Of a DNA stretch of 64,000 nucleotides, positions 53,485-61,543 are shown in pieces. The position numbers were made by a program, and so were the translations under genes. Every line of letters begins with the position of its first letter. Position 1 is the first letter of the stretch. Source of the DNA: a halophilic archaeon SHRA6 (lineage in GTDB: Archaea; Halobacteriota; Halobacteria; Halobacteriales; Haloferacaceae); NCBI GenBank assembly GCA_005239175.1, contig ML241294.1, positions 445,275-509,274 of the forward strand. Reading direction: 5' to 3'. The notes under the pieces were generated by a model. The model saw only the letters and a program-made list of their open reading frames with translations, was not told the origin of the DNA and did no database searches.

Positions 53485-53877
53485 GGGTCCAAACTATAAT
53501 TTTTGAACGGGGGGACACTCTCCAGCGAGTCACCGAATCCGCTCATGTCAAAACCCGCCCCTCAATCAGGGAAATCACGACATACAAACTTCCCCCGCCT
53601 TCCCGCTGCTCCCGTTCTCTACGAAGGGCCGGCTGAATCGGTAGGGGGGAAGAGCAATTAGAAGTCCCGCAGTCGAGTACGGCGATGATGTTTTTGAAGG
53701 ACTCGCAATCAAGAATTTCGAAACCAGCCAGAAGGCGAAATATCGATCGTCCGAATTTAAAAAGCGAACGGGAATCAGAACCAGGACTCCGATGACGCCG
53801 TCGGATTCGAAGAAGATGCAAGCGTAGTTCTGGCACAGCAGTTCACTACAGAAACCCGAATCAAGAAAGAGATAGAC
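53485..53877 (+). pseudogene. Decayed gene, 5' part, interrupted by cassette B
   Basis: Three successive frames give protein-like stretches that together read as one gene: TIIFERGDTLQRVTESAHVK, then AVEYGDDVFEGLAIKNFETS and AKYRSSEFKKRTGIR, then DDAVGFEEDASVVLAQQFTT with a final IKKEID at the edge of cassette B. At least two frameshifts are needed. The family is not recognised. The 3' part may continue at 55164. Confidence 0.45.
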
Positions 53878-54040
53878 GGCTCTGTTGAAATCCTCTGAGA
53901 CTGACAGGTACCGATTGCTGAATACAGAGGTTCTATGCAGCACGGGTTTCTCTCTGGCGGGGTGGTGGCGAGGATGATCTGAACGGTAGTGGAGGATGCG
54001 TCCAAATCCTCGTAAAACCGTATCAACGGCCCACGAGACG

Positions 54041-54046
54041 TATATA
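54041..54046 (+). promoter_or_regulatory. TATA element inside cassette B
   Basis: TATATA centred about 25 bp before the ATG at 54069; the cassette therefore seems to carry its own promoter for the cargo gene. Confidence 0.55.
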
Positions 54047-54068
54047 CTCACAAAGAGTAGCTCGTAGT

Positions 54069-54893
54069 ATGCAAAACGGTGTCTGGATAACGGCAAGTGA
54101 CGAGATAGACACGGCGCGGATGGTCGAACTCGGAGTTCTCGCCGAGGGGTCGGGCTGGGACGGGGTGTTCGTCAGCGACTCGCTTCCTTTTACGGAGCAC
54201 CCTGACCCGTGGGTTGTACTGGCGGGCATTGCCGCACAGACTGAAACGATCCGCTTGGGCACGTGGGTCGTTCCGTTGCCCAGGCGTCAACCCTGGCAGG
54301 TCGCACAGGAGGTTGCAACCCTCGACCGGCTCTCGGGAGGCCGCGTCATTCTCGGCGCCGGAATCGGGAACAGCGACGATTACGACGACTACGGAATGCC
54401 CTACGAGCCCCGCGAACGCGGCGAGCGACTCGACGAGACGCTCGACATCGTTATCGGCCTATGGGCCGGAGAACCGTTCAGCTACGATGGGAAGCACTTC
54501 CAACTTGACGATGCGGTGGTTCAGCCAACTCCTGTCCAAGAACCACACGTGCCCATCTTGTTGGGGTGCTGGTGGCCGAACAAGAAACCCATCCACCGCG
54601 GAGCCCGCTGGGACGGCATCATGCCGTTCTTCCCATCGCTCATCAATGCCGAAGCGGGACCCCATGGCGAGGAGGAGACGGGGTCCCCCGAGGAGGAGGT
54701 GCGGGACGCCTTGGCGTTCTACCGCGATGTCGCCGACGAGCCGGGTGATGTCGTGTTGCCGACAATCCCCAGCGAGGACCCCACGGCCTTCGCCGAGACC
54801 GCAGCGGAATTGGGGGTGACCTGGCAGCTGGCGACCGATCTCGGGGGGGACCTAAACGCCGTTACAGAGCGCATCCGCGAGGGACCGCCGTAA
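54069..54893 (+). CDS. LLM-class flavin/F420-dependent oxidoreductase
   Basis: 274 aa luciferase-like TIM barrel. Typical segments are AEGSGWDGVFVSDSLPF, GIAAQTETIRLGTWVVPLP, VATLDRLSGGRVILGAGIGN, and PYEPRERGERLDETLDIV; the late part (VPILLGCWWPNKKPIHRGARW) is also family-like. It would reduce or oxidise a substrate with F420 or FMN; the specific reaction is unknown. It has no CGATCG and lies alone between the inverted repeats of cassette B, so it was probably acquired with them. Confidence 0.87.
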   Translation: MQNGVWITASDEIDTARMVELGVLAEGSGWDGVFVSDSLPFTEHPDPWVVLAGIAAQTETIRLGTWVVPLPRRQPWQVAQEVATLDRLSGGRVILGAGIGNSDDYDDYGMPYEPRERGERLDETLDIVIGLWAGEPFSYDGKHFQLDDAVVQPTPVQEPHVPILLGCWWPNKKPIHRGARWDGIMPFFPSLINAEAGPHGEEETGSPEEEVRDALAFYRDVADEPGDVVLPTIPSEDPTAFAETAAELGVTWQLATDLGGDLNAVTERIREGPP

Positions 54894-55094
54894 GGACTGA
54901 GGTTCCCTGAGGTTCGCCTTCGATACAGCGGCTGTGAAAGCTACATCGAGGTCATTCGAGACTACTGTCCGGGTTCCGTACTTTCTGACTTACTACCTCA
55001 TTAGCCTCTGTAAAACGCTCCTAGAGCCGATCATTGAGAATCGTGTCTGTCTATATCTACCAGTTCAGTTTGTCTCCGTCAGACGGAGCCTCCG

Positions 55095-55120
55095 TGCTGA
55101 ATACGCATCTATATTCAGCA
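55095..55120. repeat. Subterminal hairpin of cassette B
   Basis: TGCTGAATA and TATTCAGCA form a perfect 9-bp stem, about 43 bp inside the right terminal repeat, mirroring the hairpin of the left arm of cassette A. Confidence 0.8.
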
Positions 55121-55163
55121 TAGCCTCCCTAAACTATCAGTCACTGAGGATTTCAACAGAGCC

Positions 55164-55367
55164 CGATAGACAGAATGAGAGACGATCGGGATGGAGATGA
55201 TGGAGGCCCTGTGGTCGCGGGTCTTTGACGACATTATCTCCGAAGAGTTTGAGACGATCTTTCTCGGGAACCACGTTCTGAACACCAAGTGGTTCCGATC
55301 GGAGGTTGCCGGGATTATAGCGAAGACCCTACAGCGGATTCTCTCTCGACCAATGGATCGGTACTAA
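55164..55367 (+). pseudogene. Decayed gene, 3' part, beyond cassette B
   Basis: An intact frame from the ATG at 55191 to the TAA at 55365-55367 encodes 58 aa (MEMMEALWSRVFDDIISEEF; ending ILSRPMDRY). It may be the 3' end of the gene at 53485-53877, which breaks off at the other side of the cassette; joining needs one more frameshift. The family is not recognised, and it may instead be a small independent protein. Confidence 0.4.
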
Positions 55368-55560
55368 ACGACGGGGTGATAGCACGAGTAATAATTGACG
55401 ATAGACGTACACGTCGAGACTACTTCATTGAAAACGCTATACGACGCCGACCCGGACCGGTAAAGCCGGTCAATTAAAATCTGGATTTTCGATCAGGGAT
55501 ATATAAGACCGCTACGCTGTGTGGCGGTTTTGTCTACTTCAAAATGTTCGGGTCGCCGAA
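55368..55560. other. Intergenic region before tRNA-Val
   Basis: About 190 bp, no supported gene. Confidence 0.4.
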
Positions 55561-55635
55561 TGGGTTGGGGCAGATTCGAACTGCCGACCTGCTCCGTGTG
55601 AAGGAGCCGTCATAACCTGGCTAGACCACCAACCC
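55561..55635 (-). tRNA. tRNA-Val (CAC)
   Basis: Minus-strand cloverleaf: acceptor GGGTTGG with CCAACCC and discriminator A; anticodon stem GCTCC/GGAGC with loop TTCACAC giving anticodon CAC; T-arm with GTTCGAAT. 75 nt, no intron, no encoded CCA. It marks the right edge of the accessory region, but no att-like repeat of its 3' end was found. Confidence 0.93.
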
Positions 55636-55728
55636 GATCGCATTCGATCGTTTCCCGACGATCGACTTAACAGTTACCTTGTCGGGTGAAACGAGCCAAA
55701 AATGGGTCGATCGTCGCTTACAACGCAG

Positions 55729-56010
55729 TTACGCCGTCGGCGGCTGTTCGACGTCCTCGGATTGCTCGCCGCGAACCCGGTGGCGGGCCTCAGCAGTAAC
55801 CTCTCGGGCTTCCCCCCCAACGCGAGACGACAACTCACGGAGTTCAACTTTGACCGTCTCCACACGGGAGACCTGTGGCTGCTCAACCTCCCGGCCCAGC
55901 GCCTTTCGCACGCGCGTTTCGATCGGTGAGAGCTGCTCTGAGAGCCCCGCTCGCACGTGGAACACTGTTCGACCGAGGTAGTACCATGCGTCTTTGAAGT
56001 GTCGGTTCAT
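55729..56010 (-). CDS. Conserved haloarchaeal protein (DUF7553-like)
   Basis: 93 aa, mostly helical, starting MNRHFKDAWYYLGRTVFHV. The N-terminal half has amphipathic helices (AGLSEQLSPIETRVRKALG), and the rest is a charged tail. It resembles a haloarchaeal DUF as far as memory allows. No function is recognised. It is monocistronic between tRNA-Val and cobalamin adenosyltransferase. Confidence 0.68.
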   Translation of the reverse strand: MNRHFKDAWYYLGRTVFHVRAGLSEQLSPIETRVRKALGREVEQPQVSRVETVKVELRELSSRVGGEAREVTAEARHRVRGEQSEDVEQPPTA

Positions 56011-56114
56011 ATTCGTCCTTACGCAGCCGACAGATATATTCTTTGTGTTGGAACACAGAACACGAAATTCTTCGCTGGTCGATCGTCAAGCCGGAGTCAA
56101 AGTGAGCGATCGGG

Positions 56115-56648
56115 TCAGTACGACGGCGACTCTTCGGGGACGCCGTCGCGTTTGTTGACCAATCGGGCGAGGGTGAAAAGCGCGTCAGAGAGCCGGTTGA
56201 GGTAGACGATCGCCTCCTCGTTGACCGGATCGGTCCCCGCCAGCGAGACCGATCGGCGTTCGGCCCGCCGGACGACCGCCCGAGCGTGGTGCAAGCGCGC
56301 GCCGGCCTCGCTCCCGCCGGGAAGAATAAACGACTGCAGCGGGTCGAGTGCCTCGTCGGCGGTGTCGATCATCGTTTCGAGCGCGTCGATGTGGGCTTCT
56401 TTGATCTGGGGATCGTCAGGATCCGGATCGGGATTCGCGAAATCGGCCTGGATGATGTGGAGGTGGTTCTGGATCGTCTCCAGCCACTCGTCGACATCGT
56501 CATAGCCGCTCGGCCTGATCGACCCGATCAGGGCATTGGCTTCGTCGACAGTACCGTAGGCTTCGATCCGTGGGCTCGTCTTCGAGACTCGCGACATGTC
56601 CCGCAGATCTGTCAGTCCCTCGTCGCCGCGGCCGGTGTATATTTTCAT
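56115..56648 (-). CDS. Cob(I)alamin adenosyltransferase, PduO type
   Basis: 177 aa. The N-terminal MKIYTGRGDEGLTDL is the PduO ATP-binding motif; VEAYGTVDEANALIGSI-type helix and the C-terminal RAVVRRAERRSVSLA and YLNRLSDALFTLARLVN (substrate-binding Arg/Asp set) are clear. It adenosylates cobalamin, giving the cofactor of the B12-dependent ribonucleotide reductase whose gene end is at the right edge. The glutaredoxin gene is 9 bp upstream. Confidence 0.93.
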   Translation of the reverse strand: MKIYTGRGDEGLTDLRDMSRVSKTSPRIEAYGTVDEANALIGSIRPSGYDDVDEWLETIQNHLHIIQADFANPDPDPDDPQIKEAHIDALETMIDTADEALDPLQSFILPGGSEAGARLHHARAVVRRAERRSVSLAGTDPVNEEAIVYLNRLSDALFTLARLVNKRDGVPEESPSY

Positions 56649-56657
56649 GGTTTGTCT

Positions 56658-56897
56658 CTATGCGAGCGTCTGCTCGATGTATTCGAGGATGTTGTCGCTT
56701 TCACACATCGTCACGCCGCGATCGTCGTCGACGAGAACGGGCACGCCGCGCTGGCCGCTGACCCGTTTGACCTCGTTTCGGTCCGAGTGCATCGCGTCTG
56801 TCCAGACGGTTTCGTACTCGATTCCGTGCTCCGAGAGGGCGTCGTGTACCTTCACACAGAATGGGCAGCCATCGAGCGCGTACAGCGTTAGCGACAT
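56658..56897 (-). CDS. Glutaredoxin-like protein
   Basis: 79 aa from MSLTLYALDGCPFC. The redox motif is Cys-Pro-Phe-Cys (11-14), and the second helix end has the cis-Pro QRGVPVLVDDD and the terminal CESDNILEYIEQ, as in small glutaredoxins. It would reduce disulfides, perhaps with gamma-glutamylcysteine in haloarchaea. It lies 9 bp upstream of the cobalamin adenosyltransferase gene on the same strand. Confidence 0.88.
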   Translation of the reverse strand: MSLTLYALDGCPFCVKVHDALSEHGIEYETVWTDAMHSDRNEVKRVSGQRGVPVLVDDDRGVTMCESDNILEYIEQTLA

Positions 56898-56970
56898 ACA
56901 CCGCGGTTGGTGCTTCGAGGGCAAGTACCTTCGGCTCGCGAGTAGAATCACACGCAACGCCGGCCGCGAT

Positions 56971-57384
56971 TCACTCCTCGATCGCGTCGGAGACACTGTA
57001 CTCTGCGATCGCCTCGCGCCACGGCTCTGGGATCCGACGGGACGAGCCGGTCTCCGTGTCGATCAACACCAACACGGTCTCCGCAGTTGCCGCACGGTCA
57101 CCGTTCGATCGAATCTCGTACGTCATCGGGATGCTCGATCGGCCGATGTCGCCGACGCCGATGCCGATCGACACCTCGTCGCCGAGTTCGATCGGCCGCT
57201 CGTAGTCGATCGACAGCGAGGCGATCACCGATCCAGCATCGCGAACGCTGAGGCCCAGCGCTTCCTCGAAAAACACTACTCGCGCCTGTTCGAGGTACGT
57301 GACGTACACCGCGTTGTTGACGTGGCCCATCGCATCGATATCACGAAACCGAACCGGCATGGTCGTCGTGAACGGCAAGTCCAT
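56971..57384 (-). CDS. Acyl-CoA thioesterase (hotdog fold)
   Basis: 137 aa from MDLPFTTTMPVRFRDIDAMG. The 4HBT family signature VRFRDIDAMGHVNNAVYVTYLEQAR (catalytic Asp and the HVNN turn) and IDYERPIELGDEVSI are present. It hydrolyses acyl-CoA thioesters; chain specificity is unknown. It lies 73 bp upstream of the glutaredoxin gene on the same strand and may be co-transcribed with it. Confidence 0.88.
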   Translation of the reverse strand: MDLPFTTTMPVRFRDIDAMGHVNNAVYVTYLEQARVVFFEEALGLSVRDAGSVIASLSIDYERPIELGDEVSIGIGVGDIGRSSIPMTYEIRSNGDRAATAETVLVLIDTETGSSRRIPEPWREAIAEYSVSDAIEE

Positions 57385-57473
57385 GGGGGTGATTTTTCGA
57401 GCGGACAAATGTAGCCACCGATACCGGCGGCCTCGGCTGGCACCTCGTCGGTTCGGCGACCGCGGTCAGGCGC

Positions 57474-57539
57474 CGATCGCGTGTTGAACCCGCTCGATCA
57501 CTGAGACGATCACGTGTTGAACCCGCTCAGTCACTAAGC
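57474..57539. repeat. Two tandem 33-bp units
   Basis: Units 57474-57506 and 57507-57539, sharing GTGTTGAACCCGCTC and flanking CGATC. The second unit contains the stop codon of the dacZ gene (57534-57536). Confidence 0.88.
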
Positions 57540-58085
57540 CGATCGCCAGCGCTCGGCGATTTGATCACGCGTTGCCGTGTGCATCGTCCCGTCCTCGAAG
57601 GTCGACACCCGCCCCGTCTCCTCGCTGAGTGTCACCGTCGCGACGACCGCCGGCCGCAGCGAGGTTTCGATCGCGCTCATGTGTCTAGCACCCATCCACG
57701 GCTCATAGCTGATCTCGTCTGGATCGACATCTTTGTCAGAATAATTCCGAAACCGAACCATCGACGACTCAATCTGGCCGTCAACGGCGATGATCGCAGC
57801 CCCGTCACATTCGCGAGCGACCTGTCCGCCGGTGTCAACGAACGCATCCTCGGTATAGGCGGACGCACACTGCTTGACAGGCCAGCGGGTATCGCCCATG
57901 GAGTCGGCGTACATGCCGTACTCCCGATCGGCGACGATCCCTACGTAGAGGCCTGGGCCGGCGAGCGCCGGTTCGTCCCAGCCGTCGAATCCGAGGCTCA
58001 CGCACTCGGCAGCGAAGCGAACCCGGGCAATCAACTCACGGACTGGCGGGTGCGATCGATAGTCGATCGAACGTCGAGTCATCAC
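57534..58085 (-). CDS. dacZ: Diadenylate cyclase DacZ
   Basis: 183 aa (or 182 from the second Met). The DisA_N signature is complete: DGA at 94-96 (DGAAIIAVDG) and Arg-His at 134-135 in GARHMSAIE; DEPALAGPGLYVGIVADREY lies upstream. It condenses two ATP to c-di-AMP, an essential second messenger in Haloferax that affects osmotic responses. The stop lies within a 33-bp tandem duplication. Confidence 0.9.
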   Translation of the reverse strand: MMTRRSIDYRSHPPVRELIARVRFAAECVSLGFDGWDEPALAGPGLYVGIVADREYGMYADSMGDTRWPVKQCASAYTEDAFVDTGGQVARECDGAAIIAVDGQIESSMVRFRNYSDKDVDPDEISYEPWMGARHMSAIETSLRPAVVATVTLSEETGRVSTFEDGTMHTATRDQIAERWRSA

Positions 58086-58266
58086 AGATCACCGCGAATG
58101 GACGGACAAATTGAGACACCAGCGTGGACCATGCGCGATACACGATCGGCTGTGTAAAGAATCGCCCGATCAATGCAGTGAAGACGGCCGGGAAACGCAC
58201 GCTTGCGGCCCGTCCACCGGCCGGCAACAGCACGCTAGCGGCTCGTTCACCTGACCAACGATGGCG

Positions 58267-58953
58267 TCACCGGGTGGCTTTCTTCCACGTTCTGAGGTCG
58301 ACAACCTCGCCGTCGATCGTCGCCGGATCGGCGTCCGTCGCCGCCCACAGGAACATTGGCGCGACATCCTCGGGCGATCGGGCCGAATCGACGCCGGTGA
58401 GATCGGTCGCAACGAGTCCCGGATCGACAATCGCAACCGGCTGGTCGATGTCGGTCGAAAATGCCCGTGCGACCGCCTCCGCGCCGGCTTTCGAGATCGC
58501 GTATGTACCCATATTCGGCTTCGGCTCGCGGGCGATCTTTCCAGAGGGAACGAGCACCCGCCCCTCGTCGCTCAGGTGTGGAATCGCCTCGGAGATCGTC
58601 GCAAAGACGCCGCGGACGTTCGTCCGCATCGTGTCGTCAAAGCGGGCGTACGGCTCCTCGGGTAGCGGCATCTCCCCGGGTGTCCCGTGGTTGACCCCAG
58701 CGTTCGCAATCACGACATCGATCGTCCCGCCGCCGGCTTTCGCCGCGGTTTCCATCAGCCGCTCGGCATCGAACTCGTCGCGAACGTCGGCGCGAACGCC
58801 GGTGAGCTGTTCGTCGTCGCCGGCGATCGCCGCAACCGCCTCGGCGTCGCGGCCACAAAAGACCACCTGTGCGCCGTCGTCGACAAAAGCTGTAACGATC
58901 GCCCGTCCAATGCCGCGCGTTCCGCCAGTGACAACAACCGTCCGATCGCTCAT
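58267..58953 (-). CDS. Short-chain dehydrogenase/reductase
   Basis: 228 aa classical SDR. The cofactor loop is VVVTGGTRGIGRAIV, the NNAG-like motif is VIANAGVNHGTPGE, and the catalytic Tyr-x3-Lys is MGTYAISKAGAEAVARAF with Ser in LVPSGKIA. It oxidises or reduces an alcohol/ketone with NAD(P); substrate unknown. It diverges from crtI, about 130 bp away, and could act on carotenoid-related or other substrates, but there is no direct evidence. Confidence 0.9.
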   Translation of the reverse strand: MSDRTVVVTGGTRGIGRAIVTAFVDDGAQVVFCGRDAEAVAAIAGDDEQLTGVRADVRDEFDAERLMETAAKAGGGTIDVVIANAGVNHGTPGEMPLPEEPYARFDDTMRTNVRGVFATISEAIPHLSDEGRVLVPSGKIAREPKPNMGTYAISKAGAEAVARAFSTDIDQPVAIVDPGLVATDLTGVDSARSPEDVAPMFLWAATDADPATIDGEVVDLRTWKKATR

Positions 58954-59053
58954 GAGTGGGCTACGGGCTCCGGCGTCCTAAATGTGCGCTCGAACCGCGG
59001 CATGTCCACCCCTGCAGCCGAATTGTCGGCCCAAACCGATACCCAAAGTCCGG

Positions 59054-59062
59054 TATTTTATA
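59054..59062 (+). promoter_or_regulatory. TATA element for the carotenoid cluster
   Basis: TATTTTATA centred 28 bp before the crtI ATG at 59086, the expected distance for a leaderless haloarchaeal transcript. It probably drives crtI-lbtA-cruF. Confidence 0.6.
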
Positions 59063-59085
59063 CCCACACACAACGTACCGTCTGT

Positions 59086-60609
59086 ATGGATTTTGCCGCC
59101 GAACGGAGCCAGATCGACGTCGATCACAAATCCCTCTCGTCGGTCGCCGGCCAGGACGTTGTCGTCATTGGCGGCGGCTTCGGCGGGCTCTCGACTGCCT
59201 GCTACCTTGCCGACGCCGACGCGAACGTGACGCTCATCGAGAAGAACGAACAGCTCGGTGGACGTGCGAGCCGTCTTGAAACGGACGGATTTCGCTTCGA
59301 CATGGGTCCCTCCTGGTACCTGATGCCCGACGTCTTCGAGCGATTTTTCGCACACTTCGATCGCGACGTTGAGGACTACTACACCCTCTCGCGGCTCGAC
59401 CCGCACTACCGGATCTTCTTCAAAGACGGCGATCAGGTCGATCTCGTGCCGGACGTCGAACAGAACAAAGAGCTGTTCGAGTCGTACGAGCCGGGCGCCG
59501 GCGAGGCGCTCGAGGCGTACCTCGAGGAATCGAAGCAAAACTACGAGATCGGAATGGAACACTTCGTCTACACCGATCGGCCGCGCTTGCGCGACTACAT
59601 GGACCTCGACGTGCTTCGGTACTCGTGGGGACTGTCGCTCATCGGTTCAATGCAAGGCCACGTCGAGGACTACTTCGATCACCCGAAGCTCCAGCAGATC
59701 ATGCAGTACACGCTCGTCTTCCTCGGGGGCTCTCCGCACAACACGCCGGCGCTGTACAACCTGATGAGCCACGTCGATTTCAACATGGGCGTGTACTACC
59801 CCGACGGAGGAATTGGCGCGGTTGTCGACGGGATCGTCGATTTGGGGGCAGAACTCGGCGTCGAATACGTGACCGAGCAGCCGGTGACAGAGATCGCCGG
59901 GCGACGCGGCGGCTTTGCAGTCCGGACGGCGACCGGCGATGAGTACCTCGCTGATCTCGTCGTTTCGGATGCTGACTACGCCCACACAGAACAGGAGTTA
60001 CTTCCGCCGGAGAAACGCCAGTACGACGCGGACTACTGGGAATCTCGGACGTACGCTCCCTCGGCATTCCTGTTGTACCTCGGCGTCGAAGGCGATGTCG
60101 AGCCGCTCGCACACCACACGCTCGTGTTGCCGACAGAGTGGGACGGACACTTCGAACAGATTTTCGATCGTCCGGCGTGGCCCGACGACCCTGCCTACTA
60201 CCTCTGTGTCCCCTCGAAGACCGACGACACCGTCGCTCCGGAGGGACACAGCAACCTCTTTGCGCTCGTTCCGATCGCCCCCGGACTCGACGACACCGAG
60301 TCGATTCGGGCGGAATATCGCGATCAGGTCCTCGAAGATATTGCGGCGAACACCGGCGTCGACCTCCGCGATCGGATCGTCTTCGAGCGGATGTTTTCGG
60401 TCAACGATTTCGCCGATCGCTACAACAGCATGAAGGGAACGGCACTCGGGATGGCCCACACACTCAGACAGACGGCGCTGTTCCGCCCGCCGCACCACTC
60501 GAAGGCCGTTGACGGGCTCTACTTTACGGGATCGTACACGACCCCTGGGATCGGCGTGCCGATGTGTCTGATTAGCGGCCAGCTTACCGCCGAACAGATG
60601 GCCGATTGA
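59086..60609 (+). CDS. crtI: Phytoene desaturase
   Basis: 507 aa from the ATG at 59086; the frame is open upstream but antisense to the SDR gene. The FAD-binding motif VVVIGGGFGGLSTACYLA (about 25-42), GGRASRLETDGFRFDMGPSWY, and the C-terminal FTGSYTTPGIGVPMCLISGQL are characteristic of CrtI. It dehydrogenates phytoene to lycopene, the precursor of C50 bacterioruberin. Next in line are lbtA (6 bp) and cruF, with crtB downstream. Confidence 0.94.
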   Translation: MDFAAERSQIDVDHKSLSSVAGQDVVVIGGGFGGLSTACYLADADANVTLIEKNEQLGGRASRLETDGFRFDMGPSWYLMPDVFERFFAHFDRDVEDYYTLSRLDPHYRIFFKDGDQVDLVPDVEQNKELFESYEPGAGEALEAYLEESKQNYEIGMEHFVYTDRPRLRDYMDLDVLRYSWGLSLIGSMQGHVEDYFDHPKLQQIMQYTLVFLGGSPHNTPALYNLMSHVDFNMGVYYPDGGIGAVVDGIVDLGAELGVEYVTEQPVTEIAGRRGGFAVRTATGDEYLADLVVSDADYAHTEQELLPPEKRQYDADYWESRTYAPSAFLLYLGVEGDVEPLAHHTLVLPTEWDGHFEQIFDRPAWPDDPAYYLCVPSKTDDTVAPEGHSNLFALVPIAPGLDDTESIRAEYRDQVLEDIAANTGVDLRDRIVFERMFSVNDFADRYNSMKGTALGMAHTLRQTALFRPPHHSKAVDGLYFTGSYTTPGIGVPMCLISGQLTAEQMAD

Positions 60610-60615
60610 GCAGCC

Positions 60616-61506
60616 ATGGAAAACGTTGAAACGAGCGCCGGACGGACTGACAGATCGATGCGTGATCGGCTCTGGTATCTCTTGACACTCTCACGGCCGC
60701 GCTTTTGGCTCTACCTCGCCGGCCCGATCGTCGTCGCGGTTGCCGCAGCCGCGAGCACCCCCGAAGAGCTGTTTTTGCCCGACGCAGTCTTGCTCTTTGG
60801 GTACTTTCTGTTTCCGGCGAACGTGCTGTTGTACGGCGTCAACGACCTGTACGATCGCGAAATTGACGAAGAGAACCCGAAAAAAGACGACAAAGAGGCG
60901 CGATGGCAAGGCGACCGGCTCGTCCTCGTGACCGTGATCGCAAGCGGACTTGCGGGGGTTTTGTTGTTCGCCGTCATTCCCCCACTTGCGTGGCCGTGGC
61001 TTGTGGGCTTCTTTTTGCTTGCAATCGGCTACAGCGCACCGCCACGGTTCAAGACGATCCCGATCGCCGACTCGGTCTCCAACGGGCTGTACATTTTGCC
61101 CGGCGCTGCCGCCTACGCGATCGTGGCCGGGACACAGCCGCCCGTGCTTGCGGTCGCGGGTGCGTGGCTGTGGACAATGGGAATGCACACGTTTTCGGCA
61201 ATTCCAGATATCGAACCCGATCGGCGTGCAGGGATCCAGACGACAGCCACGTGGCTTGGCGAACGCCGGACGTACGCCTACGTCGCCGCCTGCTGGATCA
61301 CAGCGGCGATCGCCTTCTTTGTCGTCGATCCACGCCTTGGCGCCCTCATGGCGGTGTATCCGGTGTTCGTCGCCGGCGTTGTCAAAAGCAACATCTCGGT
61401 CAGCCGAGCGTACTGGTGGTTCCCAGCGTTGAACACCGTCGTCGGAACGCTCATAACGCTGGGTGCACTGTGGCAGATCGTGCCGATCTGGGTGGTGCTG
61501 CCGTGA
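60616..61506 (+). CDS. lbtA: Lycopene elongase/hydratase (UbiA family)
   Basis: 296 aa with about eight membrane helices. The first Asp-rich motif is NDLYDREID (Asn76, Asp77, Asp80, Asp84), and the second is SAIPDIEPDRRAG. It adds C5 isoprene units to both ends of lycopene with hydration, giving the C50 skeleton of bacterioruberin. It is 6 bp after crtI and followed by the cruF gene, as in other haloarchaea. Confidence 0.92.
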   Translation: MENVETSAGRTDRSMRDRLWYLLTLSRPRFWLYLAGPIVVAVAAAASTPEELFLPDAVLLFGYFLFPANVLLYGVNDLYDREIDEENPKKDDKEARWQGDRLVLVTVIASGLAGVLLFAVIPPLAWPWLVGFFLLAIGYSAPPRFKTIPIADSVSNGLYILPGAAAYAIVAGTQPPVLAVAGAWLWTMGMHTFSAIPDIEPDRRAGIQTTATWLGERRTYAYVAACWITAAIAFFVVDPRLGALMAVYPVFVAGVVKSNISVSRAYWWFPALNTVVGTLITLGALWQIVPIWVVLP

Positions 61507-61543
61507 TCGCCGATCGACCAGCGAGCACCCCGGAGGTGCTGGT

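Larger units (their letters stand above)
53878..55163. mobile_element. Cassette B: inverted-repeat-bounded segment with an LLM oxidoreductase, no transposase
   Basis: Left end GGCTCTGTTGAAATCCTC at 53878-53895; its exact reverse complement ends at 55163. GATAGAC occurs directly outside the left end and again one base outside the right end, a probable target duplication. Both arms share GCTGAATA(C/T)AGA, and the right arm has a hairpin (55095-55120). The single gene is an intact LLM oxidoreductase with its own TATA element. No CGATCG occurs in 1286 bp. The ends equal those of cassette A. Confidence 0.72.

Noticed and set aside
55561-55635. tRNA-Val as the attachment site of an integrated element
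   Set aside because: The accessory region ends nearby, but no integrase and no second copy of the tRNA 3' end were found in the window.
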